A stretch of 64,000 nt of DNA, taken from the NCBI GenBank assembly GCA_022565665.1, contig JAIUMI010000009.1:1-64000 (forward strand), given 5' to 3'. Source of the stretch: Glycocaulis sp. (GTDB taxonomy: Bacteria; Pseudomonadota; Alphaproteobacteria; Caulobacterales; Maricaulaceae). Positions within the stretch are counted from its first letter, which is position 1; every line of letters begins with the position of its first letter. Position numbers and translations under genes: made by a program. The notes beneath the pieces are model-generated. The model was not told the DNA's origin. It saw only the letters and a program-made list of their open reading frames with translations, and did no database searches. Below, in pieces: positions 1 to 7,794 of the stretch.

Positions 1-1261
1 CGTGCTCGCCCCCGGCAGACATCGTCCAGATCACGTTCTGGACGATGCGGTGGCGGACTTCCTTCTGGAAGCGTGCCCGATCCCAGGTGGCGGTGGTGTT
101 GTTCGTGGCCGCCAGCAAATTCCCGGCGCCCAGATCGACGTCCAAGGAGTTGCGGAACTCGTCGTCCCGGAACCGGGAGTATGTGCCACGCAGGTAGTAC
201 AGCGTGACATCATCAGGGCGGAATTCGAGGCCCCCTGTGAAGGCCGTGCGAGTGCGCCTTGTGTCATAGTCTTTGAATGACCACTCATCAACAACAAAGA
301 CGTCATTCCCGCTGACCGGGTCCGTTTCGATCACCCAGTCTGCTTCAATATTGTCAACCTGGCGGTCGGTGCGGGAGTAGCTTGCGGAAAACAAGGCGCC
401 AAAACGTTGATCGGGGCCAAACGTGTTGGAAACGACGCCCGATGCGCGCACGTCATTGTTTCCGCCGAACTCGTTATAGCTGACACCGCCTTGCGTATTG
501 ATCCGCAGCCCGCTGCGGTCAAACGGCGAGCGCGTGACCAGGTTCACCCGGCCCGCGATTGAATCCGCATCCTGGAATGGCAGCAAGGTCTTGGAGACTT
601 CGATCGCGTTCACCACGTCAGACGGGATCGTGTCGAGGTCGATAGCGCGCGTGCCATCATCCGGCGAGGCGATGGAAACGCCGTCCACGCTCACGCCGGT
701 GAATTCCGCCGGCGCGCCGCGCAGGTTCACAAACCGGCCCTCGCCCTGGTCGCGCTGAATGCCGAAGCCCGGCACGCGCTGCAGCGCTTCGGCGATATTG
801 GCATCCGGGAAACGGCCTATGGAGTCGGCCGAGACGATATTGGTGGTCGCGCTATTGGTACGCTGCTGGTTGAGCGCCCGCGCTGCGCCATCAAGGATCT
901 GTCCGGTAATGACGATGCGGTCAACGCCCGGCGCGGTATCGGTGAGCGTGAAGGTGATGACATTGGCTTCGGTTGCGGAGACGCTTACGCCCCGCGTGCC
1001 GGTCGGCAGGCCGAGATAGCTGGCGGTCAGCGTGACTTCACCTTCAGGGAGCGAGCTGAACGAGAACTCGCCCTGGCGGTTGGTTGTGGCCGTGGCACCG
1101 GATTCGCTGACCGAGACCCGGGCGCCGGGGAGCGGATTGCCCCGCTCATCGACCACGCGGCCGGACAGCGGATGCTGGGCATAGGCCGAGCCAATGACAG
1201 AAAGGCTCAAAGCGAGCACAGCGGAAGAGACACCGGCAAGGCGGTTGTGGCGAGTCTTCAT
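1..1261 (-). CDS. TonB-dependent receptor, N-terminal part (runs off the window)
   Basis: Outer-membrane active transporter, probably for a carbohydrate or iron complex; the substrate cannot be told. The start ATG at 1261 opens a clear signal peptide ending AYA-Q near residue 28. A carboxypeptidase-regulatory-like beta-sandwich domain follows (LSGRVVDERG, about residues 30-105), then a TonB plug domain with the motif set IGRFPD-NIAEALQRVPG, RDQGEGRFVNLRG. That motif set is typical of the large Xanthomonas/Caulobacter receptor subfamily (TIGR01782-like). The plug is followed by the first barrel strands, and the gene continues past the left edge. The gene points away from the tRNA and the island, so it is probably core chromosome at the island boundary. 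Confidence 0.9.
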   Translation of the reverse strand, partial: MKTRHNRLAGVSSAVLALSLSVIGSAYAQHPLSGRVVDERGNPLPGARVSVSESGATATTNRQGEFSFSSLPEGEVTLTASYLGLPTGTRGVSVSATEANVITFTLTDTAPGVDRIVITGQILDGAARALNQQRTNSATTNIVSADSIGRFPDANIAEALQRVPGFGIQRDQGEGRFVNLRGAPAEFTGVSVDGVSIASPDDGTRAIDLDTIPSDVVNAIEVSKTLLPFQDADSIAGRVNLVTRSPFDRSGLRINTQGGVSYNEFGGNNDVRASGVVSNTFGPDQRFGALFSASYSRTDRQVDNIEADWVIETDPVSGNDVFVVDEWSFKDYDTRRTRTAFTGGLEFRPDDVTLYYLRGTYSRFRDDEFRNSLDVDLGAGNLLAATNNTTATWDRARFQKEVRHRIVQNVIWTMSAGGEH

Positions 1262-1518
1262 TGATCTTGGTCCCCTGAAATCCCCTGACAACGGCAAGAG
1301 GCCGGTCTGCGCACACGCAGCCGGTTCTTGTTCATTACACATCGGACGGGTGACAGCCGGGTCACCGGCGTTTGAATTTTCGATGATGTTTTGGTGACGG
1401 CAGCGCTTCAGAACCGTATCGGTTCGATGACGGTCAAGGGCTACCGGCGAGGCGCGCCATGCGCGTGCACGCCCGCATGACAGCCGATCCGTGATTGGCT
1501 AATGTCCGGCCTGCGCGT

Positions 1519-1595
1519 GTCCCCGTAGCTCAGCAGGATAGAGCATCAGATTCCTAATCTGGGGGCCACAGGTTCGAATCCTGTCGGGGACGCCA
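1519..1595 (+). tRNA. tRNA-Arg (anticodon CCT)
   Basis: A full cloverleaf can be folded by eye. The acceptor arm GTCCCCG pairs with CGGGGAC. The D arm contains AGCTCAGCAGGATAGAGC. The anticodon loop TTCCTAA puts CCT at positions 34-36. The T arm is ACAGG-TTCGAAT-CCTGT, followed by discriminator G and an encoded CCA. It reads AGG codons. The 3' end is the left boundary of the accessory island; a diverged copy of its 3' half lies at 10415-10455. Confidence 0.96.
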
Positions 1596-1632
1596 GTTTT
1601 CCCCTATCCTATAAGCACTTAACCCGGTCCCT

Positions 1633-1654
1633 GAGCGCCGGTCCAAGGGCGCTC
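1633..1654 (+). terminator. Stem-loop downstream of tRNA-Arg
   Basis: GAGCGCC (1633-1639) pairs perfectly with GGCGCTC (1648-1654) around an 8-nt loop. It lies 38 nt after the tRNA and is followed by AAACTTTG rather than a clean T-tract. It may end tRNA transcription, but the missing T-tract keeps this tentative. Confidence 0.35.
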
Positions 1655-1782
1655 AAACTTTGTCCGTCACTTGTCCGAAGGGGGCGGGGATTCTTGATTC
1701 CGTGTTCGTGCCCCTGATGAAATCTCAACCTTGATCGCAGATTCTTACCCTGCGATAAGCAGGATGTAGGATCGAGGGCAGC

Positions 1783-2928
1783 ATGACGCACACTTACTAT
1801 GACTTCTTTGCAGGCGGCGGAATGGCGGGATTCGGCCTCGGCACGGGGTGGAAGTGCCTGTTCGCCAACGACATCGACGCAAAGAAGGCCGCCAGCTACC
1901 GCGCAAACCACGACGGCGGCAAGGAGCTGTTGCTGAAAGATGTCGCGAAGGTCAGTGTGGACGAGATTCCTGGGGTTGCTGATCTCGTGTGGGCTTCATT
2001 CCCTTGCCAAGACCTGTCACTTGCTGGGAAAGGTGCAGGACTTGCCGGGGAGCGGAGCGGCATGTTCAAGCCGTTCTGGAAACTTGTTCGCCAACTCAAC
2101 GATGGCGGACGCGGCCCAAAGCTGATCGCCCTCGAGAATGTCTATGGGGCAATCACAAGCAATGGCGGGCGCGACTTTGCGACACTCGCCACTGCCTTCT
2201 CGGGTCTCGGGTATCGTTTCGGCGCTGTCGTCGTCGATGCCGTTCACTTCCTCCCTCAGTCGCGGCCACGTTTATTCATGATCGGCGTGCGCGGTGATCT
2301 ACGCATCCAGACTGACCGCGTGCAGGACAGTCCCTCAACCCTTTGGCACCCACCGGCACTCATTGAAGGTCACCGCCTACTTTCGAAGGCGGCTGCCGCG
2401 CGTTGGGTGTGGTGGAGCCTACCCACTCCCCCGCTTCGTAATTGCAGTCTGTCGAGCCTTGTTGAAGATGACCCGCAAGGTGTCCGATGGCACACCAAGG
2501 CTGAGACGAAGCACCTTCTCGACATGATGACCGACCACAATCGAAAAAAGGTCGAGACCGCGAAGGAATTCGGCACGAAGGTGGTCGGCACGATATACCG
2601 CAGGACGCGACCGGACGAGAACGGCGTGAAGCGTCAGCGGGCAGAGATCAGGTTTGACGAGATTGCTGGCTGCCTGCGAACGCCAGCGGGCGGATCGAGT
2701 CGCCAGACGATCATGGTGGTCGAAGGAGACAAGGTGCGCTCGCGACTGCTCTCGCCACGAGAGGCGGCGTCGCTTATGGGCCTGCCTGACACCTACACAC
2801 TGCCCGCCCGCTACAACGACGCCTACAAGCTTGCTGGCGACGGCGTGGCCGTGCCTGTCGTCCGCCACCTGGCCAATTCGATCTTTGAACCGATCCTCCG
2901 GCGCAATCGACTCGCCTTGGTCGCGTAA
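1783..2928 (+). CDS. DNA (cytosine-5) methyltransferase, type II RM partner
   Basis: Transfers a methyl group from SAM to C5 of cytosine in a specific DNA site. Motif I DFFAGGGMAG is at residues 7-16 and binds SAM. Motif IV FPCQ carries the catalytic Cys75. Motif VI ENV is at 118-120. Motif VIII QSRPRLF is near 155-161. C-terminal motifs IX/X include LLSPREAASLMGLPD. The variable target-recognition region is about residues 180-290. The 381-aa length is normal for a single-chain m5C enzyme. It is the first gene after the tRNA, and 19 bp separate it from a GIY-YIG nuclease, so the two form a predicted restriction-modification pair. The recognition site cannot be read from sequence. Base composition looks less GC-rich than the flanking core genes. 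Confidence 0.93.
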   Translation: MTHTYYDFFAGGGMAGFGLGTGWKCLFANDIDAKKAASYRANHDGGKELLLKDVAKVSVDEIPGVADLVWASFPCQDLSLAGKGAGLAGERSGMFKPFWKLVRQLNDGGRGPKLIALENVYGAITSNGGRDFATLATAFSGLGYRFGAVVVDAVHFLPQSRPRLFMIGVRGDLRIQTDRVQDSPSTLWHPPALIEGHRLLSKAAAARWVWWSLPTPPLRNCSLSSLVEDDPQGVRWHTKAETKHLLDMMTDHNRKKVETAKEFGTKVVGTIYRRTRPDENGVKRQRAEIRFDEIAGCLRTPAGGSSRQTIMVVEGDKVRSRLLSPREAASLMGLPDTYTLPARYNDAYKLAGDGVAVPVVRHLANSIFEPILRRNRLALVA

Positions 2929-2947
2929 CATCTAGTAGGCTCCGGTC

Positions 2948-3670
2948 ATGACAGACCGGAATCCTGATGACATCAATTTCCCGCCGTTCGAGACCGAAGA
3001 CCTTCGCTCAAACCTGACGAAATTTCTTGCGACGCCCTTCGACGACCCGATCTTGGGTTACGCCCGTTCAGTCGGGTCATTCACCTGGGGCGTTTATGCA
3101 TTCTTCGACTATGATGGCGAACCGATTTACGTTGGACAGACGAAGGAAAAGATCAGCACCCGCATTCGTAGGCACCTGACAAACCAGCGCACTGATGCGG
3201 TCGCCATGTCAGTGCTCGATCCGTTCGAGGTTTTCGAGGTCGAAGTTTGGCCGCTGCCGCAATTCGAGAGGGCGTCGAAGACCGACGCAGCCGCCAAAGC
3301 GAATCTCGACGCCCTCGAACACTTTGTCTACGAGCAGTCGGTTGCGCGCAGCACGTTCAAAGCCATTCTGAACGAAAAGAACCCGCCCAAGCCTACCGTG
3401 ACAGTCGCAGCCCCACCGTCACTCAGGTTCCGCCTCGTATCAGAGGAAGTTCACAAAATACGGTCGCATCCAGATTTTCGCATCGCGCGCCGATCCCTGA
3501 TCATCTCGCGGCTTGCGCAAGTGATATCGGAGCGGAAGGTGCAGGGCGGTCTGCGTCGTGTCTTGCTGACGCAGGCGAAGCGACTGCAATGGCTCGCGGA
3601 ACGCCGCTATGTGGCGCTTGGAGGCGAGGCGTCTGTCGAGCTAGAGGATGGTAAGAACAGCGACGACTGA
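2948..3670 (+). CDS. GIY-YIG family restriction endonuclease (predicted)
   Basis: Predicted DNA-cutting partner of the upstream m5C methyltransferase. The catalytic layout of the GIY-YIG fold is complete: GVY at residues 48-50, YVG at 61-63, the arginines of TRIRRH at 72-75, the metal-binding glutamate in LDALEHF (Glu124), and a late asparagine in AILN (Asn142). The roughly 100-residue C-terminal extension rich in Arg and Lys may read the DNA target. At 240 aa it is near the size of known GIY-YIG restriction enzymes such as Eco29kI, but it does not closely resemble that enzyme. The 19-bp gap to the methyltransferase suggests co-transcription. An alternative is a homing-type or repair nuclease, but the context argues for restriction. 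Confidence 0.8.
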   Translation: MTDRNPDDINFPPFETEDLRSNLTKFLATPFDDPILGYARSVGSFTWGVYAFFDYDGEPIYVGQTKEKISTRIRRHLTNQRTDAVAMSVLDPFEVFEVEVWPLPQFERASKTDAAAKANLDALEHFVYEQSVARSTFKAILNEKNPPKPTVTVAAPPSLRFRLVSEEVHKIRSHPDFRIARRSLIISRLAQVISERKVQGGLRRVLLTQAKRLQWLAERRYVALGGEASVELEDGKNSDD

Positions 3671-3755
3671 TCCTCAGCGGTCGCTGATTATATGAGCGGT
3701 CAAGAGCAGGGAAACCCTTTACCTCGAAGGCGACAACCCCAATCTCGGCGGGCAG

Positions 3756-3956
3756 TACGCCTTCATCGAGGCCTTCAACAGCAAGCTTCGGGCGGAATGC
3801 CTGAACACGCACTGGTTCATGAGCCTTGCCGACGCCCGCGAAAAGCTGGAGGCTTGGCGCAGAGACTACAACGAGGTCAGACCTCACAGCGCGATCGGGT
3901 ATAACGTCCCGGCCGACCTGCATAATCACTGCGGCATGGACAGCCCGCCGCCGTGA
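3756..3956 (+). pseudogene. IS3-family transposase (OrfB) C-terminal remnant
   Basis: The open frame of 66 codons reads through FIEAFNSKLRAECLN, then HWFMSLADAREKLEAWR and YNEVRPHSAIGY. These are the last stretch of the DDE integrase core of IS407-group IS3 transposases, with the final catalytic Glu in FIEAF. The stop is at 3954-3956. Upstream, around 3709-3719, a short match to the preceding region is interrupted, so the rest of the gene is gone. The right inverted repeat of the element lies 27 bp downstream. It is a dead relic, likely of the event that brought in or rearranged the island. Confidence 0.85.
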
Positions 3957-3983
3957 TCAAAGCCGGAAAACTCCAGCTTCCGG

Positions 3984-4003
3984 CGGTCCAGCGTTGGGGC
4001 TCA
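3984..4003 (+). repeat. IS3-family right terminal repeat (left copy)
   Basis: The sequence CGGTCCAGCGTTGGGGCTCA, about 28 bp after the transposase stop, has the form of an IS407-group right end (CGGTCCAG...TTGGGG...CTCA; outward reading begins TGAGCCCC). The same bases plus a following G recur at 10083-10103 in the same orientation, so the two copies bracket the sngABC block. Confidence 0.7.
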
Positions 4004-4026
4004 GTGCACGAGGAGTGGGGGCACAA

Positions 4027-4386
4027 ATGAAGCTGATCCGAATTCTGGCGGTCTATGCAACGGTGTTTCTGCCAGTGCTCGTGATCGCATTGATTTTTGT
4101 CCTGCCATATGACCAGACAGCCTTTCTTTTGATTACATTCCTTGGCCCGGCGATCATTGCGCTCTTGTATGAAAGACGGCGCTACTCCAAGGCGGCGGCG
4201 TCAGCTATAGGCGCGCACCACACGCAACGAGACGCGCTGCGGGCAAAAATATCGCGTGTTAGTGCAACGCCCGGCCCCGCCCGGGTGAGCGGAAGCGATA
4301 TTAAGCCGATTTGGGAGTCCTCGGAGCCTCAAGGACAGGTCCGCTCACTCGCACCCCGCGCCGCGCCAGCTCCCGCGCGCGCCTAA
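4027..4386 (+). CDS. Small two-helix membrane protein, or the detached N-terminus of SngA
   Basis: The 119-aa frame starts MKLIRILAVY and has two hydrophobic segments (about residues 5-27 and 31-48) followed by RRR. A hydrophilic Ala/Pro/Arg-rich linker follows. A GAGGAG-type ribosome site at about 4009-4014 precedes the ATG, though the spacing is long. It stops at TAA 4384-4386. From that point the +1 frame stays open without interruption into the TerB_N domain of the next gene. The first part of that domain (WAPKEQPIALHGR, 4418-4456) lies upstream of any normal start codon in its own frame. I infer that this is the membrane anchor and linker of full-length SngA, separated by a single-base shift in the repeat CGCGCGCGCC at 4374-4383. 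A genuine separate gene is possible. Confidence 0.6.
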   Translation: MKLIRILAVYATVFLPVLVIALIFVLPYDQTAFLLITFLGPAIIALLYERRRYSKAAASAIGAHHTQRDALRAKISRVSATPGPARVSGSDIKPIWESSEPQGQVRSLAPRAAPAPARA

Positions 4387-4456
4387 GCTGGCCAAAAAGG
4401 CCGGCCAGCACCAGGGTTGGGCCCCGAAGGAGCAGCCAATAGCGCTGCACGGTCGG

Positions 4457-6472
4457 GTGTTGCGAGGCATGGTGTATGTGGGCACGCCGCCCGTCCTCAA
4501 GCGTTACGGCTATGGCGAAAAGTGTCGACCCTATATCGACCCGGCCCTCCCCGTGGCCCGCCGAGGCGACGACCCAACCGGAAGTCAGATGTCATACTGG
4601 CCGGGTTATTCAGATATCCCGCCGATCTGTCGGGCGACCTATCTCGACTGGCTCGCCGGTGGCGCATCGGACACCAGTTACAATGCGGGCTACATGTTCC
4701 TCTATTTCTACGGTCTGGAACGACGTTTCTTCATCGACGATCCCAAGGTCGAGGAAAAGCAGGACCTGCTGGAGGAAGTCCGCCGCCTAACGGATCTGTA
4801 TGCTGGGAACCACTCGGCGCGGCGCTATCTGGGCGAATTCATCGCGTATGCGGTCGCGGCGACGACGCCGCTTGAAGAAATCGAGCCAGTTTTCGACAAT
4901 CCGGGCTGGGACCTTCCTTTCTCGGTCAAGCTCGCCATTGGCGCGCGGCTGGAGCGGGGCGAGCCCCTCAGCGCGGACTGGGTGTTAAGCTGGTTCTTGT
5001 GCCACCCCGAGAAATCGCTGCGCACCGCCGCTCGGCGGTGCCAGCCTGAATTCATCGCCCTCTTCCGAAAACGGTTTGAGGCTCGGTTTCCCGGCGGCCT
5101 GAAGGTCAACAAACCGCGGAAGTTTCTCCAGACCACCTATGAAGCAGCGTCTCAGGAGTTCAGCGCCAGCGTGAGCCCGACTATTGATGGCAAGCCGCTG
5201 CCGGACATCAGCTCGTTGCGGAAGCCGGTCGAGATCGGTCAGGAAATCGCCGATGCGGTTATGAACGATCTGGAGAAATTCAGCCGGTATCTGGGGCGCA
5301 ATCCAGACGGACGAGGCAGTGTCGAGGCCCACGCGCTCTTGCCGATCGAGCTTCGTGATCTCTTTCCTTCGAAAGAACTCGATAAGCTTGCCGCGTGGGC
5401 TGAGGGGGTCGTTCGCGAAGGCGGGCTCATCCCCGTCGGTGACGTGCTCGAACGTCTCGAAGGCGAGAGGCCGGAGAAGCCCGGTAAACGCCAGCTCACC
5501 GGTGCCGCTGATGCGCTCGCGCGACTTGGCTTCGGGATGGCACCGGACCCGCGCTTCGGGCTGCGCTCACCTCGTTTGGGCGAACCGGTCGTTCTGTTCG
5601 ACCTCGGCGGTCCGGTCGAGCAGCTCGAAGATGTCTCATCGGTCTTCCGTGCGACCCTGTTGGAAGTCGCCCTCGCCTCATTCGTCGCGCATGCAGACGG
5701 CGTTATTTCTGGTCTTGAGCGCCGGGCGTTGAGCGCGAAGATCGATCAGGTGGAGGGCGTGTCGGACGATGAGCGGCGGCGGCTCCACGCCAACCTCGCC
5801 TGGTTCCTTGCGGTCCCGCCCGATATGACCCTCCTACGTCGGCGATTGAAAGATGCGGGCGACGATCAGCAAGCTGCGATCCGGTCCGTCCTCGTTAGTG
5901 CCGCACACGCCGACGGGATCGTCAAAGCCGAAGAGGTTGCTGAGATTGAGAAGGTCTACCGGGCCCTAGGACTCGATCCCAATCTCGTTTACTCCGACCT
6001 TCATGCTGGCGATGTTGCCGACGCACCGATGCGCGTACGTGCGGCCCAGCCGGGCCGTGCAGGGGAAGCGATCCCCGCCGAAGCAGCGCCTGCAGGACGG
6101 GGCCTGGACGCGGCGAGGATCGCCAGCATTCGCCAGGACACCGACCGGGTGTCCGCGGTGCTTGCAGATATATTCACAGAGGCGGAACCAGAAACGGACG
6201 ACAATACCGGATCGCCCGGTGGCAAGCTTACAGGACTGGATGCAAGGCACACCGCTCTCATCCGGGACCTCCTCGCGCAGACGCATTGGAGCGAAGACGC
6301 CTTCGCTGATCTAGCCGCCAGGCACGGTTTGCTGAGCGCTGGCGCGCTTGAGACCATCAATGAATGGTCGTACGGGGCCTATGAGGAGGCCCTGTTAGAG
6401 GAATATGACGGTTACGAAGTGTCTCCGGATATTGCCGAAGCGCTTGCAGACGAGTTCGAGAAGGAAAACTGA
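4457..6472 (+). CDS. sngA: SngA: TerB_N / TerB / TerB_C protein of a Shango defence system
   Basis: First core gene of a predicted Shango anti-phage operon. From the GTG at 4457 it gives 671 aa. The N-terminal TerB_N domain includes GMVYVG, YWPGYS, CRATYLDWLAGG and YFYGLERR within roughly residues 1-110. A helical middle follows. A central TerB-like repeat pair contains FVAHADGVIS (about 415) and SAAHADGIVKAEE (about 485), the acidic helices that give TerB its metal-binding surface. A TerB_C domain fills the last 110 residues (LDARHTALIRDLLAQ, YDGYEVSPDIAEAL). The family's first strand lies upstream of this start and no ATG, GTG or TTG precedes it in frame back to 4385, so the true N-terminus is probably encoded by the 4027-4386 frame. 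One base separates its stop from the sngB ATG. Confidence 0.85.
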   Translation: MLRGMVYVGTPPVLKRYGYGEKCRPYIDPALPVARRGDDPTGSQMSYWPGYSDIPPICRATYLDWLAGGASDTSYNAGYMFLYFYGLERRFFIDDPKVEEKQDLLEEVRRLTDLYAGNHSARRYLGEFIAYAVAATTPLEEIEPVFDNPGWDLPFSVKLAIGARLERGEPLSADWVLSWFLCHPEKSLRTAARRCQPEFIALFRKRFEARFPGGLKVNKPRKFLQTTYEAASQEFSASVSPTIDGKPLPDISSLRKPVEIGQEIADAVMNDLEKFSRYLGRNPDGRGSVEAHALLPIELRDLFPSKELDKLAAWAEGVVREGGLIPVGDVLERLEGERPEKPGKRQLTGAADALARLGFGMAPDPRFGLRSPRLGEPVVLFDLGGPVEQLEDVSSVFRATLLEVALASFVAHADGVISGLERRALSAKIDQVEGVSDDERRRLHANLAWFLAVPPDMTLLRRRLKDAGDDQQAAIRSVLVSAAHADGIVKAEEVAEIEKVYRALGLDPNLVYSDLHAGDVADAPMRVRAAQPGRAGEAIPAEAAPAGRGLDAARIASIRQDTDRVSAVLADIFTEAEPETDDNTGSPGGKLTGLDARHTALIRDLLAQTHWSEDAFADLAARHGLLSAGALETINEWSYGAYEEALLEEYDGYEVSPDIAEALADEFEKEN

Positions 6473-6473
6473 C

Positions 6474-7784
6474 ATGTCCCGACTCAAGCCACGAGAACGC
6501 GACGCGATCGTCCAAGCCCTTCGGGCTGGTGTGGTGCCGAAACTGGGTCTGCGTCACATCCAGGTGGGCCGGGCCCGCGAGATCGAAGAACTTGTCAAGG
6601 ACATGGACCGGATCGCCGATGGCGGCGCCGCGATTCGATTCATCATTGGCGAGTACGGATCCGGCAAGACCTTCTTCATGAACCTCGTCCGGCTGATCGC
6701 GCTGGAGAAGGGCATGGTGGTCATGTTCGCTGACCTCGCACCAGACCGTCGCATCCATGCCACGGGCGGTCAGGCGCGGGGCCTGTATGCTGAGATGGCG
6801 AGCAATCTCTCCACCCGCACCAAGCCCGATGGCGGCGCGCTGGCGAGCGTAGTCGAGCGGTTCGTCTCACAGGCGCAGCGGGACGCCGAAGACCGAGGGG
6901 TCGCCACCGGGACGGTGATCCGGGAGCGCCTGGGGCATTTCGAGGAACTTACCGGCGGATTTGAGTTTTCCGAGGTCATCCGCCGGTATTGGGAAGGCCA
7001 TGAGACGGGAGATGTGGACCTGTCCACCGCGGCGCTCCGCTGGCTGCGCGGCCAGTACGCGACCCGGACCGATGCTCGCCAAGCGCTAGGTGTCCGAACG
7101 ATCATCGACGATGCCAATGTATATGATCACCTCAAGCTGATGTCAGTCTTTGTGCGTGAAGCCGGTTATGGCGGCTTGCTGGTGGGCCTCGACGAGATGG
7201 TTAATCTGTTCAAACTGACCTCGTCACAGGCGCGCAACGCGAACTATGAGCAGATCCTGCGCATCCTGAACGACGTGCTTCAGGGAAGCGCGGAGCATCT
7301 CGGTTTTTTGATGGGCGGCACACCGGAGTTCCTGATGAACACACGGCGCGGGCTCTACAGCTACGAAGCGCTCCAGACGCGACTGGCGGAGAACACCTTC
7401 GCCAGGGATGGGCTGGTCGATCTGTCCGGTCCGGTGATACGGCTGGCGAGCCTGACGCCGGAAGATCTGTTCGTCCTTCTGAGCAATATCCGGGCGGTCA
7501 TGCAGGACGAGGCGCTCGCACTGCCGGACGAGGCACTTGAGGCCTTCATGGCCCACTGTTCGGACCGGATCGGCGAGGCCTATTTCCGGACGCCGCGGAA
7601 CACAGTCACGGCCTTCGTCAATCTCCTCGCCGTACTCGAACAGAACCCCGGCGTGGCTTGGCATGAACTGGTTGAAGCCATTGAGGTCGCGCCTGACCAA
7701 GGCGATGATTTGTCCGATCTCGACGAGGCGACCGGCGCGCCACCCGCAGAAGACGGCGATCAACTCACCAGCTTCCGACTCTGA
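6474..7784 (+). CDS. sngB: SngB: BrxD-like P-loop ATPase of a Shango system
   Basis: ATPase component (436 aa), related to the DUF2791/BrxD-type ATP-binding proteins of BREX and other defence systems. Walker A GEYGSGKT is at residues 59-66. A Walker B-like GLLVGLDEMVNLF is near residue 240, and an arginine-rich AAA-type C-terminal half follows (RTPRNTVTAFVNLL). The ATG at 6474 is chosen over the longer frame because AAGGAAAA lies 6-13 nt upstream and the ORF then sits 1 nt after the sngA stop. In known Shango loci the ATPase sits between the TerB protein and the helicase, exactly as here. Its biochemical output in phage defence is not established from sequence. Confidence 0.87.
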   Translation: MSRLKPRERDAIVQALRAGVVPKLGLRHIQVGRAREIEELVKDMDRIADGGAAIRFIIGEYGSGKTFFMNLVRLIALEKGMVVMFADLAPDRRIHATGGQARGLYAEMASNLSTRTKPDGGALASVVERFVSQAQRDAEDRGVATGTVIRERLGHFEELTGGFEFSEVIRRYWEGHETGDVDLSTAALRWLRGQYATRTDARQALGVRTIIDDANVYDHLKLMSVFVREAGYGGLLVGLDEMVNLFKLTSSQARNANYEQILRILNDVLQGSAEHLGFLMGGTPEFLMNTRRGLYSYEALQTRLAENTFARDGLVDLSGPVIRLASLTPEDLFVLLSNIRAVMQDEALALPDEALEAFMAHCSDRIGEAYFRTPRNTVTAFVNLLAVLEQNPGVAWHELVEAIEVAPDQGDDLSDLDEATGAPPAEDGDQLTSFRL

Positions 7785-7794
7785 GTCCGGCCCG

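Noticed and set aside
1396..1430. GAACCG-TAT-CGGTTC palindrome upstream of the TonB receptor
   Set aside because: A short 6-bp stem without T-run or known operator form; too weak to call.
7537..7794. N-terminal extension of the SngC frame into sngB
   Set aside because: Sequence is a shadow of the SngB C-terminus; the family start is at GTG 7795.
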